Shown piece by piece: positions 8,871-20,008 of a DNA stretch of 64,000 nt. The translations under genes and the position numbers were made by a program. The stretch's first letter is position 1, and every line of letters begins with the position of its first letter. The stretch covers positions 124,001 through 188,000 of the forward strand of contig JAEUPQ010000026.1 in the NCBI GenBank assembly GCA_016789405.1, given 5' to 3'. Source of the DNA: Lysobacteraceae bacterium (GTDB taxonomy: Bacteria > Pseudomonadota > Gammaproteobacteria > Xanthomonadales > Xanthomonadaceae). A model generated the notes under the pieces. It was not told the DNA's origin and ran no database searches. It saw only the letters and a program-made list of their open reading frames with translations.

Positions 8871-11800
8871 GCGACCTCGACGCCACCGCCACCGGCCTCC
8901 ACACCCACGACGACTTGCCGCCGGGCACCCTCCTCGGCGACCGCTACCGCATCGACGGCCTGCTCGGCGTCGGTGGCATGGGCGTGGTCCACCGCGCGAC
9001 CGATCTCACCCTGCAGGTCCAGGTGGCGCTGAAGCTGCTGCGTCCTGAGCTCGCCCATCGCGGCGACGCCTTCGAGCGCTTCCGCCAGGAACTGCTGCTC
9101 GCGCGCCAGGTGTCCAGCCCGCGGGTCGTGCGCATCCATGACCTCGCGCGCCACGACGGACGCTGGTTGATCAGCATGGATCTCGTCGACGGCGAGGCGC
9201 TCGACCGTCGCCTCGATCGAGAAGGCGCGCTCCCGGTCGAGGACGCGGTGCGGATCGCGAAACAGATCGCCGAGGGGCTTTCCGCCGCGCATGCGCAGGG
9301 CGTGGTCCATCGCGACCTCAAGCCGGCGAACATCCTGCTCGATCGCGCGGGCAACGCGCGCATCAGCGACTTCGGCGTCGCTCGCTCGCTGGCGACCAGC
9401 GGCGGAACGCGCACGGGCAGCGTGGTCGGCACACCGGATTACCTCTCGCCCGAACAGGCGCGCGGCGAGGTCGTCGATGCGCGCAGCGATCTGTACGCGC
9501 TCGGACTGATCCTCCACGAGATGCTGGCGGGCGCATTGCCTTTCCCCGGCGGCACGTTCGCCGAAACGATGGCGCAGCGCATGCTCCGCGCGCCCACGCC
9601 GGTGACCGATGCGCGTCCCGATACGCCTGAGTGGCTCGCGCGCCTCGTCGCGCGCCTGCTGCGCCAGCGGCCCGCGCATCGACCGCAAAGCGCTGGAGCC
9701 GTGGTCGAGATCCTCTCGCGTCGGACACTGCCGCGTGATGCGCGCGACGCCTGGGCAGGCGCACGGCGTTCACGTCTTGCCTGGATTGGCATCGGCGCGC
9801 TGCTGCTCGCGATCGGTGCCGGTGGGTGGTGGTGGCTGTCGACACGCGCGCCACAGCCCACCGTGGCCGCAGCGCCAGCGTCGACGGCGCTCGACCGCCT
9901 GCTCGTGCTGCCGCTGCGCGGCGAGGGCATCCCGGCAGATCCCGCGCGCGACGCTGCGCTGACCGCGCGACTGCGCGACGCGCTGTCGACCGTGCCCGGC
10001 GCGGCTGTCGTCGATGCCGAAAGGACGCGGCAGGCGCTGCGCGTGCGAGATCCGGGTGACCAGGCCGTGCCGGATCCCCTGCGGCTGGCGGTCACCGCAG
10101 CGGCGCGCCGCGTGCTGGAGACGCGCTGGGTCGAAGAGGCGGGCGGCGTGCGTCTCAAGGCTCGAATGCTGGCGATCGGTCAGCCGGCCATCGTCATCGA
10201 CGGCCCGGTCGCGGCCGACCCGGTCGCGGCGCTGCGCGCGTGGCTGACTGCGCCGGCGACCGCCAGCGCACTGGGACTTCCCGGACGCGTGCCTGCGTTT
10301 CGACTGCCGCCTGCCGCAGCGCTGACGGCGCATGGCGAAGGTTTGCGCGCACGCGACGACGGTCGTCTCGACGTCGCGACCACGCGACTCGAAGCGGCGG
10401 TGGCAGTGGCGCCGGACGATGCTGCGTCCTGGGCTGCACTCGCGCTTGTCGCCATGGAGGCAGGAGAGCGCAGCAAGGCCGCCGATGCGATTGTCCAGGC
10501 GCAACATGCGGCGGATCCGGGGATGGCGCCGCGCCTGTCCGCGCTGCGCGCCACCATCGAGGACGATCCGGCTGCCGTCGTGCAATGGGCCGCACTCTCT
10601 CGTGCCACGCCGGACGACACGCAGGCTGCATTGCAGTGGGCGCGTGCGCAGGCAGCAGCAGGCGAAGTCGATGCCGCCGCTGCCGCGTTGCGGAGGATCT
10701 CGGCACGCGACCCCGACGATCCGCGCATCTGGTTCGAGCGAGGCAAGCTCGCGATCCTCAGCGGCAATGCGCGCGTCGCCGTCGACGATCACCTGGTGCG
10801 CGCGCTGGTCGCTTTCAAGCGTGGGCGCGATGCCTACGGCGAGGCGGAAACCGTCAATGCGCTCGGCGTGGGCTATGGCCGGCTCGGCCAGACCGCGGAT
10901 GCCGCCGAACAATATCGACGCGCCATCGAACTGCGGCGCGCGCTCGGCAATCGTCGCGGCCTTGCCACCAGCCTGCGCAACCTCGCCAACGTACTGTCGC
11001 TCACCGGCGACTACGCCGGCGCGGACCGCGCGTTGCGCGAGGCCGCCGACATCAATGCCTCGCTCGGCGATCGCGAGGCGCATGCCGCTGTCGACAACGA
11101 ACTGGGGCTGCTTGCCGAAGAGCGCGGCGACCATCGGGCTGCGCTGGAGGCGTTCAAGCGCGCGCTGCGCACCTGGCAGGACATGGACGATCGCCATGGT
11201 GCCGCGGAAGCCCTCAACAACATCGGCTTCGCGCATTTCCAGCTGGGTGCCTATGGCGATGCCGAGGTGTACTGGCGCCAGGCCGCCGATGCATATGAAG
11301 CGCTGGGCGAACGCACCGGGCGCGTGCGTACCCTGCAGAACCTCGGCCTGCTTGCGGTCGCGCGCGGGCGATGGCGCGACGCGCGTCGCCTGCTCGACGA
11401 CGCGCTGCGCGAATCGGAGCAGCAGCAGATGCTGGAGGAAGCGGCCGTGAGCCGTCGCAACCTCGCCGAACTCGAGCTCCAGCAAGGGCACCTGCGCGCG
11501 GCCATCGACCAGGCCAGCAAAGCCGAAGCCGCGTTCCGGCAGCGCGAGGACCTGCGCGGCGTCAGCGATGCCGGCCTGCTCCGCGCCGAGGCGCTGCTGG
11601 TCGGCGGCGACAGCACGGCTGCGGCGAAGGTACTGGATGCGCTGTCGGCCGACATCGCCGCGGCATCCACCGAACAGCAGGGCATCGCCGAATGGCTGCG
11701 CGCGCGGATCGCCCTGCAGCACAACGACGCGCCGGCATTCGTCGATCACCTGCGGCGCGCGCGGACGCTGGCCGAGACCTCGGGCGTGCGCCTGCTGCAG

Positions 11801-12151
11801 CTGCGCGTGGAGCTGCTGGCCGCGCGCGATCGTGCGGACGCGCTGGCCGCGCTGGACGCGCCGACCGCTGCGCTCGGCCATGTCGGGCTGCGCATGGACT
11901 GGCTGGCGCAGGCACTGTCTGCGGCCGTCGCGCGACGCGACGCTGCGACTGCGCGTTCGACCTATGACGAAGTGCTGACTCGCACGCGGGCGGGTGATGT
12001 CGCCCAGGCGGAAGCCTTGCACAGGCTCGGCGCCCGCGCTCGCGCGCTTGCCGGCGACGAGGCGGGTTCGCGGGCCGCGCTCGCGCGTGCGGACGAGGCT
12101 GCACGAATCGCGGCGATGCCATCGCCCGCTGCCGTGTCGCGCAGGCAATGA
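8867..12151 (+). CDS. Membrane Ser/Thr protein kinase with C-terminal TPR array
   Basis: A 1094-residue Hanks-type kinase. It starts with GTG at 8867, overlapping the FHA gene. The kinase domain (residues 27-285) shows the glycine-rich loop GVGGMGVV, ATP-binding Lys56 (VALKLL), catalytic HRDLKPAN with Asp150, the DFG loop (SDFGVARS) and the GTPDYLSPEQ activation segment, so it looks active. One transmembrane helix lies near residues 304-322 (AWIGIGALLLAIGAGGWWWL). The rest, about 770 residues, contains TPR-like helical repeats, clearest between residues 640 and 850 (AVNALGVGYGRLGQTADAAEQY-type motifs). This resembles PknB-like kinases with TPR sensors. It is followed with a 4-bp overlap by a histidine kinase. 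Confidence 0.92.
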   Translation: MSDLDATATGLHTHDDLPPGTLLGDRYRIDGLLGVGGMGVVHRATDLTLQVQVALKLLRPELAHRGDAFERFRQELLLARQVSSPRVVRIHDLARHDGRWLISMDLVDGEALDRRLDREGALPVEDAVRIAKQIAEGLSAAHAQGVVHRDLKPANILLDRAGNARISDFGVARSLATSGGTRTGSVVGTPDYLSPEQARGEVVDARSDLYALGLILHEMLAGALPFPGGTFAETMAQRMLRAPTPVTDARPDTPEWLARLVARLLRQRPAHRPQSAGAVVEILSRRTLPRDARDAWAGARRSRLAWIGIGALLLAIGAGGWWWLSTRAPQPTVAAAPASTALDRLLVLPLRGEGIPADPARDAALTARLRDALSTVPGAAVVDAERTRQALRVRDPGDQAVPDPLRLAVTAAARRVLETRWVEEAGGVRLKARMLAIGQPAIVIDGPVAADPVAALRAWLTAPATASALGLPGRVPAFRLPPAAALTAHGEGLRARDDGRLDVATTRLEAAVAVAPDDAASWAALALVAMEAGERSKAADAIVQAQHAADPGMAPRLSALRATIEDDPAAVVQWAALSRATPDDTQAALQWARAQAAAGEVDAAAAALRRISARDPDDPRIWFERGKLAILSGNARVAVDDHLVRALVAFKRGRDAYGEAETVNALGVGYGRLGQTADAAEQYRRAIELRRALGNRRGLATSLRNLANVLSLTGDYAGADRALREAADINASLGDREAHAAVDNELGLLAEERGDHRAALEAFKRALRTWQDMDDRHGAAEALNNIGFAHFQLGAYGDAEVYWRQAADAYEALGERTGRVRTLQNLGLLAVARGRWRDARRLLDDALRESEQQQMLEEAAVSRRNLAELELQQGHLRAAIDQASKAEAAFRQREDLRGVSDAGLLRAEALLVGGDSTAAAKVLDALSADIAAASTEQQGIAEWLRARIALQHNDAPAFVDHLRRARTLAETSGVRLLQLRVELLAARDRADALAALDAPTAALGHVGLRMDWLAQALSAAVARRDAATARSTYDEVLTRTRAGDVAQAEALHRLGARARALAGDEAGSRAALARADEAARIAAMPSPAAVSRRQ

Positions 12152-12900
12152 GCGATTCGCGGCCACCGTTCGACGCGGCCGATCCGCTCGCGACGATGCG
12201 TGCGCAATACCAGCGCCTGCTCGATCGACTCGAAGCCAACGAGCGCGAATTCCGTCGCCTCGGTCGCGCTGTGTGGAACGTGCAGGAAGACGAGCGCCGT
12301 CGGCTCGCGCGCGAACTGCACGACGGCCTCGGCCAGAACCTCACCGCGCTCAAGCAATTGCTGGCCCGCCTGCACGACGACCTCCCGGCCGAACTCGTCG
12401 CGGTGCGCGAACGTCTCGCCGAGGCGGTTGCGCTCTGCGGCGGCACGCTCGAAGACACCCGCGAACTTTCGCGCCTGCTGCGCCCGCCCATCCTCGACGA
12501 CCTCGGCCTGGAGCCCGCTCTGCGCTGGCTCGCGCGCAGCCTCGAAGGCGGCCGGATGCATGTGGTGGTCGAGATCGAGCCGCTGCCGACGCTCGACGGG
12601 GAGCTGCAGACCCTGTTGTTCCGCGTGGCGCAGGAAGGCCTGAACAATGCGGCGCGGCACGCCGATGCAAGCAGTGCCTTGCTGCGCCTGGTCGCGCGCG
12701 GCGACGAATTGCAACTGCAGGTGATCGACGACGGCCACGGCTGCGATCCCGAGGTGGCGATGCGCTCGGGCGGCAGCGGATTGGGCGGCATGCGCGAACG
12801 CCTGCGGCTGTACGGCGGCCGGATGGAGCTGCGTTCGGCGCCGGGGCAGGGCGCACGCTTGCGCGCGGTGGTGCCGCTCGCCCCGGTTTCCAAGGCTTGA
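12148..12900 (+). CDS. Soluble sensor histidine kinase, NarL-type (HisKA_3/HATPase_c)
   Basis: A 250-residue kinase without any transmembrane or recognisable sensor domain. An N-terminal coiled-coil-like stretch leads into the HisKA_3 dimerisation motif (EDERRRLARELHDGLGQN) with phospho-acceptor His58. The HATPase domain follows, with the N-box EGLNNAARHA, the D-box DDGHGCD and the G-box GGSGLGGMRER. Its ATG overlaps the stop of the Ser/Thr kinase by 4 bp, and the response regulator gene begins 31 bp later. The lack of a sensor suggests that input comes from a partner, plausibly the TPR kinase or the FHA-GAF protein encoded upstream; this is inferred from operon structure only. Confidence 0.92.
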   Translation: MSDSRPPFDAADPLATMRAQYQRLLDRLEANEREFRRLGRAVWNVQEDERRRLARELHDGLGQNLTALKQLLARLHDDLPAELVAVRERLAEAVALCGGTLEDTRELSRLLRPPILDDLGLEPALRWLARSLEGGRMHVVVEIEPLPTLDGELQTLLFRVAQEGLNNAARHADASSALLRLVARGDELQLQVIDDGHGCDPEVAMRSGGSGLGGMRERLRLYGGRMELRSAPGQGARLRAVVPLAPVSKA

Positions 12901-12931
12901 CGCTGTCCGGGGCTGCGCGCAAGTTACCGGC

Positions 12932-13567
12932 ATGCGCGTCCTCATCGTCGACGATCACACCATGCTCCGCGAAAGCCTGGCCGGCGCCCTGCAGGCCGAG
13001 GGCGACATCGAGATCGTGGGACAGGCGGCGGATGGCGTCGAAGCGCTGGAGCTGGCCGAACGCGTCCACCCGGACATCGTGGTCACCGACCTCAGCATGC
13101 CGCGGCTGGGTGGCCTGGAAGTGGTGCGTCGCCTGCGCGAGCGCCTGCCGGAGGCCCAGATCCTCGTGTTGACCATGCACCAGGAAGACGAATACGTGTT
13201 GCAGGCCGTCCGTGCCGGCGCCACCGGCTACCTCGTGAAGGACAGCGCGACCCGCGAAGTGCTGCAGGCCGTCCGCAGCCTGCAGGCGGGGCGGGGCTAT
13301 TTCGGTCCGCAGGCGTCGCGCGCGCTCGCGGAACAGGTTCGCCACCCCGAGCGGGTCGCCGAAGACCCGTACGGCCAGCTGACGTCGCGCGAACGCGAGG
13401 TGTTCCATCTCATCGCCGAAGGTTCCACGACCAAGGAAGTGGCGCGGAAGCTCGGCATCAGCGTGAAGACGGCCGAGAACCATCGTGGACGCGTGCTGGA
13501 CAAGCTGGACATGCGCAACACCGCCGAACTGGTGCGCTACGCGCTGCGAAAAGGCCTGATCGACTGA
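12932..13567 (+). CDS. LuxR-family response regulator
   Basis: A 211-residue NarL/FixJ-type response regulator. The receiver domain (residues 1-120) has the acidic pocket (IVDDH), phospho-acceptor Asp53 (VVTDLSMP), the conserved Thr (VLTMH) and Lys (YLVKDSA). The LuxR-type helix-turn-helix follows (residues 146-205), with LTSREREVFHLIAEG and KTAENHRGRVLDKL. It is the expected phosphorylation partner of the histidine kinase just upstream. A TTGACG hexamer overlaps the end of the kinase gene at 12897-12902 and might give this gene a promoter of its own, but no clear -10 follows. Its stop overlaps the next start by one base (TGATG). Confidence 0.93.
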   Translation: MRVLIVDDHTMLRESLAGALQAEGDIEIVGQAADGVEALELAERVHPDIVVTDLSMPRLGGLEVVRRLRERLPEAQILVLTMHQEDEYVLQAVRAGATGYLVKDSATREVLQAVRSLQAGRGYFGPQASRALAEQVRHPERVAEDPYGQLTSREREVFHLIAEGSTTKEVARKLGISVKTAENHRGRVLDKLDMRNTAELVRYALRKGLID

Positions 13568-14184
13568 TGGCATCGGCGGACGTTCTGCTGGTCCATGGCA
13601 TCTGGAACGCCCGGCACTGGCTGGCGCCGTTCGCCGCGCGCCTGCGTCGTCATGGCATGGTCCCGAAGCTGTTCGGCTACGCCAGCGTCGTCGCGGGCCC
13701 CGAGGCCGGGGCCGAGCGATTGATCGACCTCCTCTCCCGCCGCCCGACGCCGCTCCTGGTCGGGCACAGCCTGGGGGGGCTGGTGATCCTCGAAGCCCTG
13801 CGTCGTGCCCCGGACCTGCCGGTCGATCGGGTCGTCTGCCTTGGATCTCCGCTCAACGGCAGCGCAGTGGCGGCAGCCCTGGGCGAACGTCGCGGTCTGT
13901 CCTGGGCGCTGGGTCGCAGCCGCGACCTGCTGGTGCGGGGCTGTCCGCCCTGGACGGGCCGCGCCGAAGTCGGGGTGGTCGCGGGCGACCATGCCCGGGG
14001 CGTGGGCGGGCTGTTCACGCGGATGGACGGGCCCTCCGACGGAACCGTGGCGCTGTCCGAGACCCGGCTGCCGGGCATCGCCGACCACTGCGTGGTGCCG
14101 GCCAGCCATACCGGGCTGGTCCTGTCGGACGAGGCTGCCCGGCGGGCGGCGAATTTCCTCCGCCACGGCCGATTCTCGGACTGA
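13567..14184 (+). CDS. Small alpha/beta hydrolase (lipase/esterase-like)
   Basis: A 205-residue alpha/beta hydrolase. The oxyanion-side motif LLVHGIW sits near residues 7-13 and the nucleophile elbow GHSLGG puts the serine at 68. The likely acid and base are the Asp in GPSDGTV and the His in PASHTG near the C-terminus, so the triad appears complete. The SPLNGS stretch after the elbow resembles triacylglycerol lipase/PGAP1-like proteins. No signal peptide is visible, so it is probably cytoplasmic. It starts on the last base of the response regulator stop codon (TGATG), tying it to the signalling operon; the substrate is unknown. Confidence 0.82.
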   Translation: MASADVLLVHGIWNARHWLAPFAARLRRHGMVPKLFGYASVVAGPEAGAERLIDLLSRRPTPLLVGHSLGGLVILEALRRAPDLPVDRVVCLGSPLNGSAVAAALGERRGLSWALGRSRDLLVRGCPPWTGRAEVGVVAGDHARGVGGLFTRMDGPSDGTVALSETRLPGIADHCVVPASHTGLVLSDEAARRAANFLRHGRFSD

Positions 14185-14246
14185 CCGGAGATGGCCCGGC
14201 GCGAGACGGATCGGCCCGAGGTGGCGGCCGACGCCAGCGCTTGGGG

Positions 14247-14252
14247 TAAAAT
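14247..14252 (+). promoter_or_regulatory. Candidate -10 box (TAAAAT) for yebC
   Basis: TAAAAT 38 bases before the yebC ATG, within an otherwise GC-rich stretch. No convincing -35 hexamer is visible upstream. Confidence 0.4.
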
Positions 14253-14290
14253 GCCGGGCTTGGCATTCGCAACAGGTCCACAGGTGCGGC

Positions 14291-15022
14291 ATGGGTAGAG
14301 GTCCTTCCATCGAAGCCCGCAAGAACGCGGTCGACGCGCAGCGCGGCAAGATCTTCACCAAGATCATCCGCGAGATCGGCGTGGCCGCCCGTGCCGGCGG
14401 CGGCGATCCCGGCGGCAATCCGCGCCTGCGCAGCGCCGTCGACAAGGCGCTCTCGGTCAACATGTCCAAGGACGTGATCGAGCGCGCCATCAAGAAGGCG
14501 ACCGGCGAACTCGAAGGCGTGGTCTACGAGGAAGTGCGCTACGAGGGCTACGCGCCCGGCGGCGTCGCGGTGATCGTCGACTGCCTGACCGACAACAAGG
14601 TGCGCACCGTCGCCGACGTGCGCCATGCCTTCAGCAAGTTCGGCGGCAACCTCGGCACCGAGGGCTCCGTGTCCTTCATGTTCCGCAAGCTCGGCGTGCT
14701 GTCCTTCGCGGGTGGTGCGGACGAAGAGAAGGTGACCGAGGTGGCCATCGAAGCCGGTGCCGACGACGTCGTGGTGTACCCCGAGGACGGCGCCATCGAC
14801 GTGCTGACCGCGCCCGACGCCTTCGCCGACGTGAAGGCCGCGATGGATGCCGCCGGCCTCAAGGCCGACATCGCCGAAGTGACCTACCGCGCCGACAACG
14901 ACAGCCCGGTGAGTGGCGACACCGCGCAGCAGGTGGTCAAGCTGCTGCGCTGGCTGGAGGATCTGGACGACGTGCAGAACGTGTATTCGAACGCCGAGCT
15001 CGGCGCGGACGCTTATGCGTGA
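14291..15022 (+). CDS. yebC: YebC/TACO1 family protein (translation/transcription factor)
   Basis: A 243-residue member of the YebC/PmpR family, long described as transcriptional regulators and more recently linked to relief of ribosome stalling at proline stretches. The ATG at 14291 gives the canonical beginning [12 protein letters not shown] followed by AAR-AGGGDP; the open frame upstream is not part of the family. Conserved segments include [31 protein letters not shown] and [18 protein letters not shown]. The length is normal (about 240). It lies just ahead of ruvC-ruvA, the usual arrangement in Proteobacteria, suggesting a shared transcript. Confidence 0.95.
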   Translation: MGRGPSIEARKNAVDAQRGKIFTKIIREIGVAARAGGGDPGGNPRLRSAVDKALSVNMSKDVIERAIKKATGELEGVVYEEVRYEGYAPGGVAVIVDCLTDNKVRTVADVRHAFSKFGGNLGTEGSVSFMFRKLGVLSFAGGADEEKVTEVAIEAGADDVVVYPEDGAIDVLTAPDAFADVKAAMDAAGLKADIAEVTYRADNDSPVSGDTAQQVVKLLRWLEDLDDVQNVYSNAELGADAYA

Positions 15023-15175
15023 GGTCGCATGCGGGAGCAGGGAAGCGGACGCCATGCGCCCGCCACCATGTTCCCGGATCGCCTCCCGCCACTGAATCGC
15101 TGAGCCCAGCCCTTGGCCACGCTCGTTGCACGATTCACCGATTCCGGCGCCGGACAGGCCACCGGTCCGGGCACC

Positions 15176-15703
15176 GTGCGCATCCTGGGCATCGACCCGG
15201 GCTCGCAGCGCACCGGCGTGGGCATCATCGATGTCGACCCCTCCGGTCGCACTACCCATGTCTTCCACGCGCCGCTCAACCTGCTTGCCGCCGACGAGAC
15301 GAAGGAACAGTTCCCGCTGCGGTTGAAGCGTTTGCTCGACGCGCTGGGGGATATCCTCGACACCCACCGTCCCGACGAAGTGGCGATCGAGACAGTGTTC
15401 ATGGCGCGCAATCCGGACTCCGCGCTCAAACTCGGCCAGGCCCGCGGCGCCGCGCTGTGCGCGGTGGTGCTGCGCGACCTGCCGGTGCACGAGTACGCCG
15501 CCAAGGAAATCAAGCTGGCGGTGGTCGGCACCGGCGGCGCAGAGAAATCCCAGATCCAGCACATGGTCGGGATGATGCTCAACCTCAAGGGCAAGCTGCA
15601 GTCCGACGCCGCGGATGCGCTGGCCGTCGCCATCACCCACGCGCACGTCCGCGCAACCGCGAAGCGCCTGGGCGTCAGCGCGCGCCAGGCGTGGAGGAAG
15701 TGA
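15176..15703 (+). CDS. ruvC: Crossover junction endodeoxyribonuclease RuvC
   Basis: RuvC is the Holliday-junction resolvase that cuts four-way junctions after RuvAB branch migration. Catalytic acidic residues are visible in the first strand ([14 protein letters not shown]), in EVAIETVF and in the C-terminal [15 protein letters not shown]. Start choice: the GTG at 15176 gives 175 residues beginning VRILGIDPG, matching the family's usual 173 or so; an upstream TTG at 15113 would add 21 residues not typical of RuvC, though neither has a strong ribosome site. It is followed four bases later by ruvA. Confidence 0.93.
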   Translation: MRILGIDPGSQRTGVGIIDVDPSGRTTHVFHAPLNLLAADETKEQFPLRLKRLLDALGDILDTHRPDEVAIETVFMARNPDSALKLGQARGAALCAVVLRDLPVHEYAAKEIKLAVVGTGGAEKSQIQHMVGMMLNLKGKLQSDAADALAVAITHAHVRATAKRLGVSARQAWRK

Positions 15704-15707
15704 ACGC

Positions 15708-16295
15708 ATGATCGGTCGCCTCAAAGGCATCCTCGTCCACAAGCAGCCGCCTTGGCTGGTCGTCGACGTCCACGGCGTCGGCTACGAACTGGAGGCGCCG
15801 ATGAGCACCTTCTACGACCTGCCCGACGTCGGCCGCGAAGTCGTGCTGTTCACGCATTACGCGCAGAAGGAAGACAGCGTGTCGCTGTACGGCTTCCTGC
15901 GCGACGGCGAGCGCCGCCTGTTCCGCGACGTGCAGAAGGTCAGCGGCATCGGCGCGAAGATCGCGCTGGCCGTGCTGTCCGGTGCGAGCGTCGACGAGTT
16001 CGCGCGTCTCGTGCAGAGCGGCGACATCACCGCGCTCACCCGCATTCCCGGGATCGGCAAGAAGACCGCCGAGCGCATGGTGGTCGAGTTGCGCGACCGT
16101 GCCGCCGACTTCGCGACCGGCACCAGCACGCCGATCTCCGGCATGCCCGCCGATGCGCAGTCGGAAGCCGTGATCGCACTCCAGCAGCTCGGCTACAAGC
16201 CCGCCGAGGCGACGCGCATGGCGCGCGACGCCACCGTCGCCGGCGACGATGCCGCCACCATCATCCGCAAGGCGCTGCAGTCCGCGCTGCGCTGA
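15708..16295 (+). CDS. ruvA: Holliday junction DNA helicase subunit RuvA
   Basis: RuvA binds the four-way junction as a tetramer and loads RuvB. The 195-residue protein starts [16 protein letters not shown], the canonical OB-fold beginning, with a GGAGGAAG ribosome site upstream overlapping the end of ruvC. The two helix-hairpin-helix motifs are visible ([15 protein letters not shown] and [16 protein letters not shown]), and the C-terminal domain III that contacts RuvB begins after a flexible linker ([20 protein letters not shown]). Length and order are normal for the family. Confidence 0.97.
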   Translation: MIGRLKGILVHKQPPWLVVDVHGVGYELEAPMSTFYDLPDVGREVVLFTHYAQKEDSVSLYGFLRDGERRLFRDVQKVSGIGAKIALAVLSGASVDEFARLVQSGDITALTRIPGIGKKTAERMVVELRDRAADFATGTSTPISGMPADAQSEAVIALQQLGYKPAEATRMARDATVAGDDAATIIRKALQSALR

Positions 16296-16341
16296 CGCCC
16301 ACCGCATTCCATCCTGACCGAGGGCCTTCCGGCTTTCTTCG

Positions 16342-18270
16342 ATGAGCACTTCTTCCTCCCACGAAACCGCCAATGCAGGTCATGGTCATGGCGGCCATGG
16401 CGCGGCAGGCATGGCCGCGCTTGTGGCCGGCGCGGTCGGCGTCGTCTTCGGCGACATCGGTACCAGCCCGCTCTACACCATCAAGGAAATGTTCCATCCG
16501 CACTTCGGGCTGACGCCCGATGCGGCGACGGTCAAGGGGCTGCTGTCACTGGGTTTCTGGTCGCTGCTGCTGGTGGTGACATTGAAATACGTCATCGTGA
16601 TCATGCGCGCCGACAACGAAGGCGAGGGCGGTATCATGGCCCTGACCGCGCTCGCGCAGCGCAGCCTGAAGGCCGGTTCGAGGCTCAGCTACACGGTGGG
16701 CATCCTCGGCATCTTCGGCGCGGCGCTGTTCTTCGGTGACGGCATGATCACGCCGCCGATCACCGTGCTGGGCGCGGTCGAAGGCCTCGAGGTCATCTCG
16801 CCGGTGTTCAAGGACTGGGTGCTGCCGATCAGCGTGGTCATTCTCACCGGCCTGTTCGCGTTCCAGCGCTTCGGCACGGCGAAGGTGGGCAAGGCCTTCG
16901 GACCGATCATGATCACCTGGTTCGTGGTCATCGCCGCGTTCGGCGTATGGAACATCGCGCAGAACCCCATCGTGCTCAAGGCGATGAACCCCTACTGGGC
17001 CTGGCATTTCTTCGCCACGCACAACTGGCATGCAGTGCTGATCCTCGGTGCGGTGGTGCTCACGGTGACCGGTGGCGAGGCGTTGTACGCCGACCTCGGC
17101 CATTTCGGCAAGGCGCCGATCCGCTGGGGCTGGTTCGGTTTCGTGCTGCCCGCGCTGACGCTGAACTACTTCGGGCAGGGCGCGCTGCTGCTGGTCAATC
17201 CGTCCGCGGTGGCCAACCCCTTCTACATGTCGATCCCGGCCTGGGCGCAGATCCCGATGCTCGTCCTCGCCACCACCGCGGCTGCCGTGGCATCCCAGGC
17301 GGTGATCACCGGCGCGTTCTCGGTCACGCGCCAGGCCATCCAGCTCGGCTACGTGCCGCGCCTGGCGATCAAGTACACCTCCAAGGACACGATCGGCCAG
17401 ATCTACGTGCCTTCGATCAACTGGATGCTGTTCGGCGCGGTCATCCTGCTGGTCTTCAGCTTCCGCAGCTCGACCGCGCTGGCCACCGCCTACGGCCTGT
17501 CGGTGACCGGCACGATGCTGATCGACACCCTGCTGCTGGCGATCGTCGCCTACACGCGCTGGCCGGACACGCGGCGCTGGGTGCTGCCGCTGTGCGCGAT
17601 GTTCCTGTTCATCGACCTGGCCTTCCTGTTCGCCAACGGCGCCAAGCTGATGACCGGCATCGGTGCCTGGGTACCGCTGTTCATCGGCATCGTCGCCTTC
17701 ACGATGATGCGCACCTGGCGCCGTGGCCGCGAACTGCTCCATGCCGAGATCCGCAAGGAAGGCATCCAGCTCGACAGCTTCCTGCCCGGCCTGATGCTGG
17801 CGCCGCCGGTGCGGGTGCCCGGCACGGCGGTGTTCATGACCGCCGACAAGACCGTGGTGCCGCATGCGCTGATGCACAACCTCAAGCACAACAAGGTGCT
17901 GCACGACCGCAACGTGTTCCTGACCGTCGACACGCTCAACGTGCCGTACGCGCCGAAGGACAAGCGGCTGAAGATCGAATCGATCGGCAACGATTTCTAC
18001 CGCGTGATCATCCGCTTCGGCTTCATGGAGACGCCGGACGTGCCGCTGGCGCTGATGCGCAGCTGCGACAAGGGCGGGATCCACTTCGACCCGATGGACA
18101 CGACCTATTTCGCCAGTCGCGAAACCATCGTCGCGAGCGCCCACCGTGGCATGCCGGTCTGGCGCGACAAGCTGTTCGCGCTGATGCATCGCAACGCCGC
18201 GCCGGCGACCGGATTCTTCCGCATCCCGGGCAACCGGCTGGTCGAACTGGGCGCACAGGTCCAGATCTGA
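16342..18270 (+). CDS. kup: Low-affinity potassium uptake protein Kup
   Basis: A 642-residue inner-membrane K+ transporter of the KUP/HAK family. The family signature [19 protein letters not shown] is near residues 32-52, followed by about twelve hydrophobic segments to residue 460 and a soluble C-terminal domain. The glycine- and histidine-rich N-terminus ([10 protein letters not shown]) is unusual but sits ahead of the signature. Conserved elements such as [17 protein letters not shown] and [14 protein letters not shown] are intact. kup between ruvA and ruvB is a gene order I associate with Xanthomonadaceae. A long hairpin terminator follows. Confidence 0.95.
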   Translation: MSTSSSHETANAGHGHGGHGAAGMAALVAGAVGVVFGDIGTSPLYTIKEMFHPHFGLTPDAATVKGLLSLGFWSLLLVVTLKYVIVIMRADNEGEGGIMALTALAQRSLKAGSRLSYTVGILGIFGAALFFGDGMITPPITVLGAVEGLEVISPVFKDWVLPISVVILTGLFAFQRFGTAKVGKAFGPIMITWFVVIAAFGVWNIAQNPIVLKAMNPYWAWHFFATHNWHAVLILGAVVLTVTGGEALYADLGHFGKAPIRWGWFGFVLPALTLNYFGQGALLLVNPSAVANPFYMSIPAWAQIPMLVLATTAAAVASQAVITGAFSVTRQAIQLGYVPRLAIKYTSKDTIGQIYVPSINWMLFGAVILLVFSFRSSTALATAYGLSVTGTMLIDTLLLAIVAYTRWPDTRRWVLPLCAMFLFIDLAFLFANGAKLMTGIGAWVPLFIGIVAFTMMRTWRRGRELLHAEIRKEGIQLDSFLPGLMLAPPVRVPGTAVFMTADKTVVPHALMHNLKHNKVLHDRNVFLTVDTLNVPYAPKDKRLKIESIGNDFYRVIIRFGFMETPDVPLALMRSCDKGGIHFDPMDTTYFASRETIVASAHRGMPVWRDKLFALMHRNAAPATGFFRIPGNRLVELGAQVQI

Positions 18271-18280
18271 GCCCGTCCCC

Positions 18281-18320
18281 CGCCATCGATCGCGTGCGCC
18301 CGGCGCAGCGATCGATGGCG
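18281..18320 (+). terminator. Long hairpin terminator after kup
   Basis: A perfect 13-bp stem (CGCCATCGATCGC with GCGATCGATGGCG) continues inward through six further pairs (TGCGCC/GGCGCA), giving a hairpin of about 19 bp. It starts 11 bases after the kup stop. There is no T run, so it may act with Rho or simply protect the 3' end. Confidence 0.6.
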
Positions 18321-18411
18321 CGAAGTCGCCGGAGCGTACCCGCGCGGCAGCCTGGCGACGCATCGGTGGGGCAGCGCTGCGATCCGGAGGTCGGGGTGTC
18401 GTCAGGCAAGG

Positions 18412-18417
18412 CATAAT
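18412..18417 (+). promoter_or_regulatory. Candidate -10 box (CATAAT) of ruvB, possibly leaderless
   Basis: CATAAT ends six bases before the ruvB ATG, so transcription would start about on the A of the start codon. Its position after the kup terminator suggests that ruvB is transcribed separately from ruvCA. Confidence 0.4.
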
Positions 18418-18423
18418 GCCGGG

Positions 18424-19470
<1,047 letters not shown>

Positions 19471-19557
19471 TCGCGACCTGCGCGTCCGGACCGGACTCGC
19501 CGAATCTGACGTGCCGAATGGATCGAACTGAATGGACCAGGGAGTGCGAGCCTCAAG

Positions 19558-20004
19558 ATGAATGCCATGTTCACCCATCCTGTCCGGGTTTACTGGGAAG
19601 ATACCGACGCTGGTGGAGTGGTCTACCACGCGCAGTACCTGGCGTTCCTCGAACGCGCGCGCACCGAATGGCTGCGCGACCTCGGCTACGGTCAGGAACG
19701 GCTGCGCCATGAGCACGACCTCGTGTTCGCGGTGCGCGCGATGACCATCGACTTCCGCCGGCCGGCGCGACTGGACGACGCGCTGACCGTATCGGTCGCC
19801 CTGCGCGCATGTCGCGGCGCCAGCCTGGTGCTGGCGCAGTCCATCGAGCGCGACGGCGAGCGTCTGCTGGATGCCGAAGTCCGCTGCGCCGCGTTGCGCG
19901 CCGCCGACTTCCGGCCCCGGCCGATGCCCGATGCGATGTATTCCCGGCTGAAGGCGCTCGAAGTACGCGCGCCGTCGCCTCAACCAGACTCGAACGCGGA
20001 GTAA
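19558..20004 (+). CDS. ybgC: Tol-Pal system-associated acyl-CoA thioesterase
   Basis: A 148-residue hotdog-fold thioesterase of the 4-hydroxybenzoyl-CoA thioesterase family that hydrolyses acyl-CoA; it is the usual first gene of the tol-pal cluster. The signature VYWEDTDAGGVVYHAQYLAFLERARTEWL contains the catalytic Asp (DTDAGGVVYH). Two in-frame ATGs (19558 and 19567) could serve as start; the second gives the more usual beginning (MFTHPVRVYWED). tolQ follows after four bases, implying one transcript. Confidence 0.94.
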   Translation: MNAMFTHPVRVYWEDTDAGGVVYHAQYLAFLERARTEWLRDLGYGQERLRHEHDLVFAVRAMTIDFRRPARLDDALTVSVALRACRGASLVLAQSIERDGERLLDAEVRCAALRAADFRPRPMPDAMYSRLKALEVRAPSPQPDSNAE

Positions 20005-20008
20005 CCGG

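Noticed and set aside
9770-12166. 798-codon minus-strand ORF opposite the Ser/Thr kinase
   Set aside because: The plus-strand frame has kinase and TPR motifs throughout; the minus frame has none.
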